A DNA stretch of 64,000 nucleotides from Lasiodiplodia sp. COLG20 (taxonomy: Eukaryota > Ascomycota > Dothideomycetes > Botryosphaeriales > Botryosphaeriaceae). The notes below the pieces were generated by a model that saw nothing but the letters and a program-made list of their open reading frames with translations, was not told where the DNA came from and searched no databases. The stretch is from positions 2,604,001 to 2,668,000 of the forward strand of contig VNWV01000007.1 in assembly GCA_009801085.1 (NCBI GenBank), written 5' to 3'. Below, piece by piece: positions 10,475 through 21,162 of the stretch; positions within the stretch are counted from its first letter, which is position 1, and each line of letters begins with the position of its first letter. The position numbers and the translations under genes were made by a program.

Positions 10475-11128
10475 CTACTCGAAACGACAGAGGTGCTTGG
10501 CGATGGCCTGAGTGATGGCAAGGGAAGCCTTCTGAGCTTCCTCTACCATCTCCTTGTCGTCTTCATCAGCAGAATCTAGCAGTACCTTGCGTACGATCGA
10601 GAAGAGCTGGTCATACACCAACAGCTCTGGGAGAACATCATCGCCCATGAGCGCTTGCGTGCTCAACAACTGCGCCTCAAGCTCCACAGCAAGTGTTGCC
10701 TTCACGTCGGCTCCGAAGTCTGATAGCAGGTTCTTGACCTCCCAGTCCTTCAAAACCTCGCCGAACTCCAGCACTTGCCGATCTATGCGTATGAATCTCT
10801 CTTCGATCTCACAGACGGCGACAGTTGCGTTGACGACAGCAGCCACAACCGACCGCTCATCCGCAAAGTTTCGAATGGACTCGCTGTCGCAAGCGTCGAA
10901 CTGTTCACGGAGGCGCATATACAAGGTCTCATACACCGAGGTCGTTGTCATGCTCCGCTTGTCGAGGCGTCGGAGTTCGTTCAGCAAGTGCCTATTCAAG
11001 AATATGGTAACGTTGAACGGCAGCTCGAGTCGTAAATCCTCAGAGCGAGACTGCAGGCAGCTCACACCGTATCTATCAGCGCGAATCATGCAGGGAATGG
11101 GTTGCTCGTTGGTGATGAAGGAATCCAT
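10475..11128 (-). CDS. Hypothetical protein (217 aa)
   Basis: An intact, mostly helical and acidic protein. Residues 1-50 contain short strands (CMIRADRYGVSCL, LRLELPFNVTIFL). From residue 50 on it is Leu/Glu/Asp/Arg-rich with heptad-like spacing (about 95-140 and 150-210), so coiled-coil or helical-bundle structure is likely. There is no membrane segment or catalytic motif that I recognise. It is the third of three small minus-strand genes here. The start at 11128 is the first ATG and the opposite strand is Ser-rich shadow. Function unknown. Confidence 0.6.
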   Translation of the reverse strand: MDSFITNEQPIPCMIRADRYGVSCLQSRSEDLRLELPFNVTIFLNRHLLNELRRLDKRSMTTTSVYETLYMRLREQFDACDSESIRNFADERSVVAAVVNATVAVCEIEERFIRIDRQVLEFGEVLKDWEVKNLLSDFGADVKATLAVELEAQLLSTQALMGDDVLPELLVYDQLFSIVRKVLLDSADEDDKEMVEEAQKASLAITQAIAKHLCRFE

Positions 11129-13509
11129 GGTAACGAAACTCGAGTGACTGAAATTGCTACTGGGTTGAGTGCATCTTTGGCGGGAGATTTTGTATTGGTA
11201 TGGGTGAGAAAACTGAGTTGTTCATGATATGAAAGAACAAAGAGGCTCAGGCGGAGAAAGCGCTGCTGCTCATACATGAGACCTGAACAATGTAGTAAGT
11301 GAGACATTTCTTTGTACATTGGAATACACTAGAACATTGTTACCGAGGAACAATTACATTGTTAACCGGAGTACTCGTAGACTCCATGGCAGGTAGAGGA
11401 TCGTTTTGATGCTGCTGCCTTCGAATACCGACATGTCTCAGGCGCACCATTCAAGCGTCCTCCTCTCCGTTATTCCTGCTTTGTCTGCCACTGGTCAAAA
11501 GGCTTGCCGCCAGGTCCTGACCCACAAAATGGAGTTCTACTCACGATTTTGAGAATAAGCTCCGTCGACGTCGATAAACACTCTCTCTAATTGGTGAATA
11601 GCATCATTCAGCGCCCATGACAACGCATCTCTCCCCCAGATCCAGTGTTGTACATTCCAAGAAGGCCAATTGCCTCCTAATCTTGTGCTGCGCTCGTGAC
11701 TGCGCACATGTCTGGGGTGTCCTGTTTATCTTAATATAGCAACTGTATCACCAGCCTTCCCCACCAATGCCACACCATGCAGGCTAAGTTGCCTGGGAAG
11801 CAACATTTTTGCTTCCTTGATCAAGCGCATCGCGGGCATGGCTATCCAGTTGTGCCGCAAGCGGCCAGGGGATAGTACGTGTTAAGTGCAGGGTTACGTG
11901 CGTGTTGAAGCCCCCAGTGGATGGTCATCTGAAGCGCGGGACCTCATCGATGAAACGGCAGACATGCGGGGTATCGTTCGCGGGATGGTTTCCTCGTCGA
12001 TCATGCCATGGAGCGCAAGCTGGGTTGCTTGAGGAGCAAAAGGTAGCTTCCCAAATCAAAGGCGTTGCAAAAATGACCATCCAGCGGTGTGGAAAGTTGT
12101 CGAGAGATAGTGCGTCTGGAGGACAGGCCCATGTGCGTGTGGAAGCTCCAAGCGAATCGGGATTTCGGTCGCGGGAATGCTGATGATACTGTGCGGGTAT
12201 GGCTAGCATCTCGCAGCCGGGAGCGCCTCTGTCACGAGCGCCGTTTCGTGCCTGCATTGCTTGGAGTCAGTGATGTCATTGTTCCGTGACAGGCGCTGGC
12301 AGCTGTCGGAGTGTCACGCAACGACAGGTCCTCCGGACAGTGGTCGCGGATGGCGTAGCCTAGCGCGTGATGCGCAGCCATAGGCTTCTTCGCTAGTTGT
12401 TTGGGGCTCTGGGGACGCTGGACCTCCAGACTGTGCGGGCGCGGGTCATCCGGGAGGGCGCTCGTATCAGTGCTTGGTGCCCGCGCCGGACGGTCAGAGC
12501 AGCTGAAGCTGGGCTTCCCTTCTGTGAACGCGTCATTGGACCCCAAGAAGCTGTCGCTCAAAGTTACTGCCGTCAGGTCCATGCTGTCGGTCAGGATTGT
12601 ACGTGAAGCTGGGCCGGACAGCCTGCGCCACGCGCCGCGCCGCGCGCCTCGACGCCATGGATGTCAATTACAGCCCATCCGCTCTCCGCATCAAGAGAGA
12701 TGCGCTTCGCCAGGAGGAAGATCGTTGCATGCGAGTGGCAGACTGGCACGTGTGGCTTGGATCGGGCAAAAGATTGTGGTAGCGGGCGCAAACAAAACAC
12801 TAGGAACAGCTGCACGGCGCAAATGTTTAATTGCGGATCTTGAAGATTTGAATTCATGCTATATAAGAGGCCCTCAGATAGTAACTGTGTCAATAAACGA
12901 GTACGCCTCTCCCGTAGGGGAGTGTTCCCTATTGCAAAAGGCTGTCATCACCGGGCCCGATCTGTGGATCGTGGAGAGGAAAGCGCAGAAACATGGTGCA
13001 TGGTAAAGTCTATATAGGCCCCGGATCATCCGTCCACCGCTCGCCGCCTGAAGCCCGTCGGCGGGGATAATCACTTTCGGCTATTTTCCTTCTGCTTCTA
13101 ACACCCGGCTAGGCAAGAGCCCGTCAGCACCGCAAATCCGTCCCGAGCGCACTTCAGCACCGATTTCCCTCCACTCATTTTTCCAGCCTGCAATCCTTCT
13201 CTATTATACTCTATCACAGCACATTCTTAAAGTTTCATCTACTTTATGCACAGATAAATCCTCAAATATCCTGCCGACTATCACGCCGCCTGGACCGACC
13301 TAAACAAGTACACAATCGCAGCCGCAACACAAATCTACCTCTCGGTGCTCAACAAGTACGTTATATAAAAACAATGCTTGAGCGTCCGCCTACTTAATTC
13401 CCCACAGGCCCGCTACGATTTCGCAAAGCACTCCGCCGCAACGGCACAACAACCTCCCTTCAAACCTTACTGCACTACAAGAAAAACCCCAGCTTCAGAC
13501 ACCCTCACC
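11129..13509. other. Long intergenic region
   Basis: About 2.4 kb with no supported gene. It contains a diverged direct duplication (see the repeat at 11840-12146). The segment 13200-13505 is CT/CA-rich and includes TTATATAAAA at about 13361, the likely core promoter and leader of the downstream plus-strand gene. Confidence 0.5.
11840..12146. repeat. Diverged direct duplication, period about 236 bp
   Basis: The stretch about 11840-11910 and the stretch about 12076-12146 share an ordered set of words: CTATCCAG / CCATCCAG, GGGATAGTACGT / GAGATAGTGCGT, CAGGG / CAGGC and ACGTGCGTGTTGAAG / ATGTGCGTGTGGAAG. Spacing is kept, so this looks like an old tandem duplication. Identity is only moderate and the boundaries are uncertain. 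Confidence 0.4.
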
Positions 13510-14439
13510 ATGCCAAACCTCTATCACCAGATGCCTCGAATCCTCGTCGACAAGCTCCGCCGTGTATATGACGGAAACCCCACCGGAATCGATGCTACCG
13601 GATATGCAAAGCTCCAGCCAGAGCAATGGGAGGAGTTCCTCGCCCTCCTGGCCGAACACTGGGACGTCTACACCTTCGCGCGCGACAGCTTCAAGTTCCG
13701 CTACAATCGCCGCAAGCATAGACTCACGTACAGCGTCATGCCAGGCTTGCTCCGCTTCAAGATGGCCGCCTTCTTCCGCGACCATATCAGCGGCCAGCTG
13801 AAGAGCATCGTCAATAGCCACCCCCCATCGGAGAAGTACTGGGACTCGATTCGCAGGGTTGTTGGTGGCCTTTCCAGCTTCCAGAACCATGCGATGGACT
13901 TCAAGGGCACCGTCATCCTCGACTGCGTCTGGATGTGCGGAGACAGGGGAGTGTCGAACCCCTGCGCCGTGCTGGAAGTCACTGACTCGAAGGGCTACCG
14001 CGACACGAAGAGCAAGGTCCGTGACGTCATCAAGGACACCAGGGGCCTCCCTGGTATGGGCATCGTTTTCAACATCGATTTAAACAGGGACGATAAGAAG
14101 CGCGCTTTCTACGCCTTCGTCAAGCAGGTCCGCTCTGGCACTAACAGCGACGGCAAGAACATGTACATCACCATCGAAGACCCGAGGGGCGAGATCGAGT
14201 TCCGCGACAAGGACGGCAAGCTCTGCGATGGCGAGCTGAGGATCTCGGTCAGGAACTTCTTGGGCATCCACAATGCGAGGCAGTTCCACGAAGACTGTCC
14301 CACCACCCAGGCCATCCTCAACTCGGATATTGTCATCAGCCACTCCGACCTCTTCCAGTTCCTTGAACAGGCCGAGGAAGAGGACCGTGTGGAGAACGAG
14401 ATGGTCCTTGAGGATGCGAAGAGGCAATGCGGTAACTAG
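13510..14439 (+). CDS. Hypothetical protein, possible restriction-endonuclease-like fold (309 aa)
   Basis: I start the protein at 13510 (context CACCATGCC), because the 44 codons upstream are low-complexity leader. Residues 1-110 are helical and Trp/Arg-rich. The part from about 130 to 215 reads like a PD-(D/E)XK core: an Asp in VILDCVW (D138), then a strand with a Glu (CAVLEVTDSKGYRD, E156), a helix of basic residues, and a hydrophobic strand GMGIVFNIDL. Fungal genomes contain many such REase-like proteins in which the strand vvLEVgyS precedes a long helix. The Lys of the motif is not in its usual position (E-V-T), so activity is uncertain. The C-terminus is acidic and coiled. Fold assignment is inference from pattern only. 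Confidence 0.6.
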   Translation: MPNLYHQMPRILVDKLRRVYDGNPTGIDATGYAKLQPEQWEEFLALLAEHWDVYTFARDSFKFRYNRRKHRLTYSVMPGLLRFKMAAFFRDHISGQLKSIVNSHPPSEKYWDSIRRVVGGLSSFQNHAMDFKGTVILDCVWMCGDRGVSNPCAVLEVTDSKGYRDTKSKVRDVIKDTRGLPGMGIVFNIDLNRDDKKRAFYAFVKQVRSGTNSDGKNMYITIEDPRGEIEFRDKDGKLCDGELRISVRNFLGIHNARQFHEDCPTTQAILNSDIVISHSDLFQFLEQAEEEDRVENEMVLEDAKRQCGN

Positions 14440-15009
14440 AAAGAGGATTGAAGTTGAGCCGAGAGAAGGGTTCTCAGGTTCTAACCACTCGCCAAGGACG
14501 CTGCAGTCCCTGAAGCAACGTGCAGCTCTTCTGTCAATAACGAGTGATGGCAAGTTACGGAGTTTTGGAAAAGGGTTTTAGAACATAGACTGATAGATAT
14601 GTCGGTCCATCCGCCTCAGGCAGGCGTAGACAATTTGAGACAGCGATAGACCAATAGAAGCGAAAATTGTTTCGCAAATCATTCTCGATCAGACTTACCA
14701 ATTTTTGTGAAAATTCAGAGTAGCGTTGAAATGTGAAATCGCTTCAGCCCTTCACAAACGATGGGATGAGACCGCAGCTAAACGAGACTTGCCCTTGTGG
14801 TAGACCCTGAGAAAATTTTCGAGTTTCGACCAAGGGTCTTGACACTACTACGGACTGGCTGTAGAAAGAAAGAATTTGAGTTCTCACCGTCTTGGACAAT
14901 AAAAGACTCCTCTCTTTCCTGCCCGCTCTCTCCCCACATCCATGCCCAAAAGAACCGCTCATGCTTCCTCCCAAATTCGCCCCCAAAGAATCAAAGGACA
15001 GAATACACT
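14440..15009. other. Intergenic
   Basis: About 570 bp between two plus-strand genes. It contains the 3' end of one and the CT/CA-rich leader (14900-15005) of the next. No other signal was seen. Confidence 0.5.
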
Positions 15010-16038
15010 ATGACGTGCGCTGCAGAGGAACCGATATCCTGCCCCGCAGGGAAGAGGTTTAAGGTGTCCAGCTTCCCTTTCATGTCACTGCCCGTAGAAC
15101 TGCGCGAGTTGATCTTCGAGTACATCGTCGAGTCTCCAGAGGTCCTTATACTGCCAAAATACTGGCTCGACGACCAACTCTACGGATGTCCTCGCCGCCG
15201 CCTCTCGCTCTGCCACGTGCCCACAGGATGCAGCGGCCTCAAAGACCCTCAAGCCCTGACCCTCACAAACACCCCTTACGGCACCGAAAGTGCGCTGCGG
15301 CAAAAGTACCGCCTCTGCATGGTGTATCCGGAATTCTGCCGGAAATGTAAGAGCCCTGAGTGTGTGCCGAGCGGTACCGTGTACCGCAACCCGCTGCTCG
15401 TGTCGAAGGCGTTCCTCGCCGAATACGGAAAAGTGCTCTACCGAAAAACGACTTTCGTGTTCAACAGCGGCAAGACGCTTAACGCCTTTATCAACCACAC
15501 TCGCGCCATCGATCTTCAAGAAGTTCGAACACTCCGCATCTACTTCGGACGGACGTTTGAGTACGTGGCGGAGTTTTTGTGCTACAATCCGGACTGGATG
15601 GCCAAGGGCGCTATCACGGATTGCGAAGACCAAAAGCAGTTCGGCGAGCACAGCTGGGACGAAGATATCCAGATACGTCTGCTTTCAGGTCTGAGGGACC
15701 TGTCTTTGGTCAATGTCGTTGGGCATAAAGCATGGAAGGGTATCTTGTTGGGTGTTTCAGACATGAAGTGGGCTGATGGGAGATGGTCAGGAGAAGTGCT
15801 GGTGCCGTCGTCGCAAGGGAATTCCCGGATCGATTCCATCTACCGGAAGTCTTTTTCTACATTCTATAACTTCAGTTGCCTCAACGTCCAACAGGTGAAG
15901 GTCGACGTCGACTTTGCCTGGTTTCGCCATGACCAACCGACGCAGGATCAGCTGGTGAGATGGCGTTTGACGGATGAAGATAAAGAGGAGTACAAGGCTA
16001 AGCTGTTGAAAATAGCGACTGGGAGAAACGAATTATAG
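15010..16038 (+). CDS. F-box-like fungal protein (342 aa)
   Basis: The ATG at 15010 is chosen because the upstream in-frame extension is leader-like. Residues about 23-45 read SFPFMSLPVELRELIFEYIV, the LP.E.R..I.EY pattern that opens many fungal F-box-like, 2EXR and DUF7730-type proteins. Residues about 95-115 contain a Cys cluster (CMVYPEFCRKCKSPEC). It is followed by the usual LLVSKAFLAEYGKVLYRKTTFVF motif pair split over residues 125-150 (many such proteins have L..CR..Y.E....LY..N.F). The rest is leucine-rich and strand/helix mixed, without catalytic motifs. F-box proteins usually present substrates to SCF ubiquitin ligases, but for this fungal class no partner is known. Two relatives lie at 24612 and 26998. 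Confidence 0.7.
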   Translation: MTCAAEEPISCPAGKRFKVSSFPFMSLPVELRELIFEYIVESPEVLILPKYWLDDQLYGCPRRRLSLCHVPTGCSGLKDPQALTLTNTPYGTESALRQKYRLCMVYPEFCRKCKSPECVPSGTVYRNPLLVSKAFLAEYGKVLYRKTTFVFNSGKTLNAFINHTRAIDLQEVRTLRIYFGRTFEYVAEFLCYNPDWMAKGAITDCEDQKQFGEHSWDEDIQIRLLSGLRDLSLVNVVGHKAWKGILLGVSDMKWADGRWSGEVLVPSSQGNSRIDSIYRKSFSTFYNFSCLNVQQVKVDVDFAWFRHDQPTQDQLVRWRLTDEDKEEYKAKLLKIATGRNEL

Positions 16039-16803
16039 TGGAATCGAGAGTCGCTTCAGCTTCAGTAAAGTTATCCCAAGCGCAAAATCATGAGTAAGGC
16101 GTGGGTGGAGGGATCTAAAATATGATGTGTAGATAGAGCACAGATAGAATTCACTCATACCATGTTTGAACTAAATAGTTTGTAGTGTTTCTTCATGCCC
16201 GTATGTCTAATAAGCCCCAATATCCATCTGAACTTATGATGGTGTGGGATGAGGCGAAGTATCTTCCGGGGAATGCCATGAGAGCCGAGGCTGTTTTGTT
16301 TAGACTGGCCACTCAAGGAAGCAGGGGTGCTATTTGTTCCAGAGGAGAACCGCGTCAGTCCCTATGTTCTGATGTCGGTCGGCTTGTTCATCGCGCTAAC
16401 CGTCGGACGCGCATCCCTCTTTGTGTCAAGCTGCATTTCAGCCTCAAGCTGTTCGAAAATGATAAATTAGGCTCTGTGCTGCCTTGCGATCACTCCCAAC
16501 CTATCACAGTTTATCTTTACCCGCTGCATGCGCTAAGCCCACTGTAAGCGCTAAACCCTCTTTGGGTCAGGGTGAGACAGGGCTGACTGAACAGGGATGA
16601 TCTGCGCATGCAGGATTATATTATATATCGAGATGTTCCGTCAACGGCCTGTATTCCGATGTTCGGTCTACTTCCACAGTGCAGCTCAATGGCACTTGCG
16701 CAGTGCCGAATCAATATTCTCAACAGTAAAGTCTTCACTCGTACTTAAATATACTTCACGACAGACTAATGCTCCTAAGCAGGCACAGCCTTCCTCACCC
16801 AGG
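16039..16803. other. Intergenic, NLR promoter region
   Basis: About 765 bp. Open frames here (16185-16547, and the upstream extension of the NLR frame from 16597) do not look like protein. The 16730-16800 stretch is the probable leader of the NLR gene. No repeat or RNA gene was noticed. Confidence 0.45.
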
Positions 16804-19800
16804 ATGCCTGACCCCGCTATCTACACTGTTGGCCTCATCACGGCTATCACTGCCGAGTTTTCCGCCGCATGTGCAATGCTCGACTCGGAGGAAGAGGAAG
16901 GCCCGGACTATGTCTCCCCCGGCGACATGAATTCTTATACCCTTGGAACGATGGGGAAGCATAACGTCGTCATTGCAAGTCTACCCCACGGCGACTACGG
17001 AACAAGTTCTGCGGCGGCCGTTGCCAGCAACATGCTGAATAGTTTCCCAAATATCCGGATTGGATTGATGGTCGGCATTGGTGGTGGTGCACCAACGGCG
17101 AAGCACGACATCCGACTGGGTGATATTGTCGTCAGCGCCCGTGACGGAGATAGCTCCATAGGGAGTGTTTTCCAATACGATTTTGGGAAAGCGATCCAAG
17201 GTCAAGACTTCAAGACGACACGCTTGCTCAACCAGCCTCCTCCAGCACTTCTTACGGCACTCAGCAATCTCAGACAATTCTACGACAGGAAAGGAGGACA
17301 TACTCTCGAAAATGATGTAGAGAGCGCATTTGTCGGATCGCCAGGCATCCGTGACACACACAGCAGACCGGATCCAACCACTGACCGACTTTACAAAAGT
17401 GAATACGTCCACAACTCTAGTTGCTGCGCTGATTCGGGCGGGGAAAATGATCCCAATCTTGTTGCCCGTGTCGCGAGAAAGGAAGGGGATGGCAAATCGG
17501 TCATTCATTACGGCGTCATCGCCTCGGCGAATCAGCTAATGAAGGACGCGAAAATGAGGGACAATATCGCCGAAAAACATGGCGTTCTGTGCTTTGAGAT
17601 GGAAGCTGCAGGCCTCATGAACCATTTCCCGTGTTTGGTGGTCAGAGGAATTTGTGACTACTCAGACTCTCACAAGAACAAACAATGGCAGGGCTACGCC
17701 GCGATCATGGCCGCTGCATATACAAAATGCCTTCTTAAGCGGATTGCCCCTACACGGATTGAGCAGGAAAGGAAGTTGAGCGAGATTGTCACCAACGGTT
17801 AGTCTAGCTATGATGCTGTAAGGAAAAGAAAAGACTCATGTTAATGCCTCTTTAGTGGAAGGAAGCGTGAAGGTCATGCATTCAACTACCCAAGAAATAC
17901 ATGCTGCTATAAATGATGCGCATGTCGAGCACCAAGATGATCGAATTCACAACTGGCTATCACATCCAGACCTGAACCCATCAATCAACTACAACAAAGC
18001 ACGGCAGGAACGCATCAAAGGCTCCGCTTCCGGGTGGTGGTTTCTCCAAAATGAGACTTTTTCAAGGTGGATATCGCAAAAGAACTCATCTCTGTGGCTC
18101 TATGGCATCGCTGGATGCGGAAAAACCGTACTGGTCTCCACTGTTCTCGAGCATCTGCAACGCACGTATGAAAATGTCCTGTACTTCTATTTCGATTTTG
18201 CTCAGGAGAAAAAGCAGTCAGTCGATGGGATGGTTCGCTGGCTCATCACTCAGCTCAGCTGGAGGAGCAAGTCCAGTCGAAAACATATCGAGTCTTTGTA
18301 TCAGGCTCACCAACAGGGAAAAGCGCAGCCGGATCTTGTGTCACTGTGTGATACTTTCCAAGCAATGTTGAAAGATTCTGGAGAGGTCTGGATTGTCCTC
18401 GATGCGCTTGACGAATGCAAAACTCGGCAAGATCCAGATGCATATCCTAGAGGAGGTCTACTATCATGGATCCAATCTGCGGTTCATTCTGAAACGGCCA
18501 ACTTACACCTGATATTCACCAGTCGCCCAGAGCAAGACATCAAATCGGCCCTCGACAGGTGGATGTTGAAGGAAGACATGTATCCTATCGAGAGTGGGTC
18601 GATAAATGAAGACATTCAAGACTATATCCACGCAAAGATCAGAGAGCATAAAGGCCTAGAAAGATGGCGTGGTCGACCGGATGTTCAGGAAGAGATAGAA
18701 GAGGCTCTCTTAGCAAAGGCTAATGGGATGTAAGTAGCATGAGTTTCAGAGCTGTCTTGTCAACATTGGCAAACTAATAGGTTTCAGGTTTCGTTGGGTT
18801 TCATGTCAAATCCAGTCCTTGGAGCAGTGCTTGGATCTCTCTACCTTACGAGATACATTGAAAGCCCTGCCAACGACTTTGGATGGAACCTACGCGCGGA
18901 TTTTGAATGATTTACCCGAAACAACCAAGCATATAACCATCCGGATCCTTCAATTTCTGACGTACTCAGAAAGGCCACTACGGATGGAAGAGGCCCTTGA
19001 CATGGCTGTGGTTCGGACTGATCCAGAGAAAGAAGCATCTTGGTTCAACGAAGAATCTAGACTCCCTTCGCCCGCGGAAATCACGCGATATTGCTCCAGC
19101 TTGGTGAAGGTAACTACCGAAAGCATTCCTCGGATCGGTTATACGACTGAATTTCAACTCGCACACTTCTCCGTGAAGGAATATCTCGTTTCGAACCGAT
19201 TAGATCCAACGATCTACAATGACTTCCAAGAAATGATAGCCAGAGCCCACATTACGGAAGTTTGTCTTGCATACTTACTGGCGATACCGGATGACATGCC
19301 AGCCCACGAAATCATAAAATGCTACCCGTTTGCAGGATTTTCGGCACAATTTTGGACCACTCATGCTGCATACATTGAGCATCGGAGTGAATCGGTGTTG
19401 TTCTTTGTCAGGGAACTTTTCATGCGAGTCGACTCCTACGAAATGTGCGGCCGACTCTATGATCCAGGAAGGAGAATGGTATACAGAGGGTGGGACTTTG
19501 TGATAGTGCCACCTCTCTATTACGCCGTGTTGAATCGGCTACCCCGTTCCGTCCAAATGCTACTAGATAAAGGAGCAGACGCAAATGGGAACGGTGAATG
19601 GTTTTACAACCCCCTCACATGTGCCATTAAGCAAGGACACGAGGATATCGTGCGCATGCTTCTGGACTTTGGAGCAAACATCAATTTGCGTAGTACGGAT
19701 CGGTATGACTCATTTGACATACGCTCTTCTACGAAGCTCAATACCCTCCAGTTTGCATTGGCTCACAGCTTTACAAATATCACGCGGCTATGCGTCAATG

Positions 19801-20795
19801 CAGGTGCAGACGTGAACGATAATTGTGAAACAGGGGAATTTCCTCTCAAGATAGCTGCGTCATACGCGAGTGAGGAAGATGTGCAGATTCTCATCGAAGC
19901 CGGCGCCGATGTCAAACCTCAAGGCGGCATAGTACTTCTCATTGCTGCGCAGAAGGGCTGGAAAAATGCAGTTCGGCTTCTTGTGTGCGCAGGTGCAGAG
20001 ATGGACAGAATGCTGCATTCGCCACTTTCGCCTTATCCTGCGACAGCTCTTTACTACGCTTCAGAAAAGGGTTACGAGGATATTGTCCGAGTTCTGGTCC
20101 AAGCTTGTGCGGATGTCAATAGAAGCGAGGGGCATCATCGATCTGCTCTCGCCGTGGCGTCAGTAATGGGACATGAGAGGGTCGTCCGAGTGTTCTTCGA
20201 AAAGGGGGCTTCAGAAGTTCTGGATTCTGTCAAGTTTCAAGCACTCTGTGCTGCCTCAAAAAGTGGCAACAAAGGCGTCGCAATCATTCTCCTTAATAAT
20301 GGAGCCCCTACGGACCTTCATGGAGGCCACGACCATCCTCTTTATCTCGCATCACTTGAAGGGCACCACGATATCGTAGAACTACTGCTTGACCATGGCG
20401 CTTATATCGACGCACATAGCCAAGCCACGGGCCCTGCCCTTGAGGGTGCTTCCCGGTGTGGGAAAGAAGATATCGTAAGGCTTCTCCTCAAGAGAGGCGC
20501 TGATGTGGATGCAAAATCTGGCGTAGCGCTCTACTCTGCGGCCAGGGAAGGCAATGAAGAGATTGTCCGAATACTGTTGAATCATGGAGCCAGAATCAAC
20601 TTAATGACCGCTACAGGTCACACACCTCTTATCGGTGCGTGTGAGGGCGGACACACAAGGATTGTCGATATCCTCTTGAGGTATGGTGCGGACCCAGACA
20701 TCGTTAATCAATATGGTCATACCGCCTTCTCTATTGCTTACACCAGATGCTTTGGGGATATTTGCCGAGTGCTACTCAGCGTAAGTGCAGAATGA
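16804..20795 (+). CDS. NLR (STAND) protein: nucleoside phosphorylase - NACHT - ankyrin
   Basis: Three exons: 16804-17797, 17856-18729 and 18788-20795. Both introns are 58 nt (GTTAGT...TTTAG; GTAAGT...CTAAT...TTTCAG), in phases 1 and 2, and give 1291 residues. Residues 1-310 are a PNP_UDP-type phosphorylase domain (VGLITAITAEFSAA near the start, GIGGGAP, FEMEAAG with E265/E267, and the base-binding D285 in RGICDYSD). Residues about 400-590 are a NACHT ATPase with Walker A GIAGCGKT (415-422) and Walker B LDALDEC (from 513). A winged-helix-like region follows GMFRWVSCQI. From about 866 to 1285 ankyrin repeats follow. Such proteins are fungal NLRs used in heterokaryon incompatibility and non-self recognition: the repeats sense, NACHT oligomerises, and the phosphorylase domain is the effector, cleaving or consuming nucleotides or nucleosides in related systems. 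A GTAAGT at 20781 leaves open an alternative 3' exon. Confidence 0.92.
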
Positions 20796-21162
20796 CAGCT
20801 TGGAACTGAGGAAGCGAAAGGGCCGGTTAAGGTCTTACGCACAGGGATATGTAGCAGAGAGGTTAAGTTACCGATACTGTTTGGCTTTGCGGTGTCAGGC
20901 CACTGGTTTATATGTGGCCTTTCACTTTCTGTCGAACTTGATTTCGAGAACGCGGCGTCAACTGCTCGTAGCGAAACTGTCTGGCCATGTTTTTGACTTG
21001 AAATGGAGTTACTAAGAGCTATGACTTAGAGCGAAATGTATGAAATGTCACAGAACGCAAGAAAGGGCCAAAGAAAGACGCAAAGTTACGCCGAAAGTCT
21101 CCGCACTAATTGCATAATACAATAAGTGACTGCAGAACAAGTACTGTCACACGAAACATCAT
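20796..21162. other. Convergent intergenic spacer
   Basis: A 367-bp spacer between the 3' ends of the NLR and the fusion enzyme. It should hold both polyadenylation regions. Nothing else was noticed. Confidence 0.5.
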
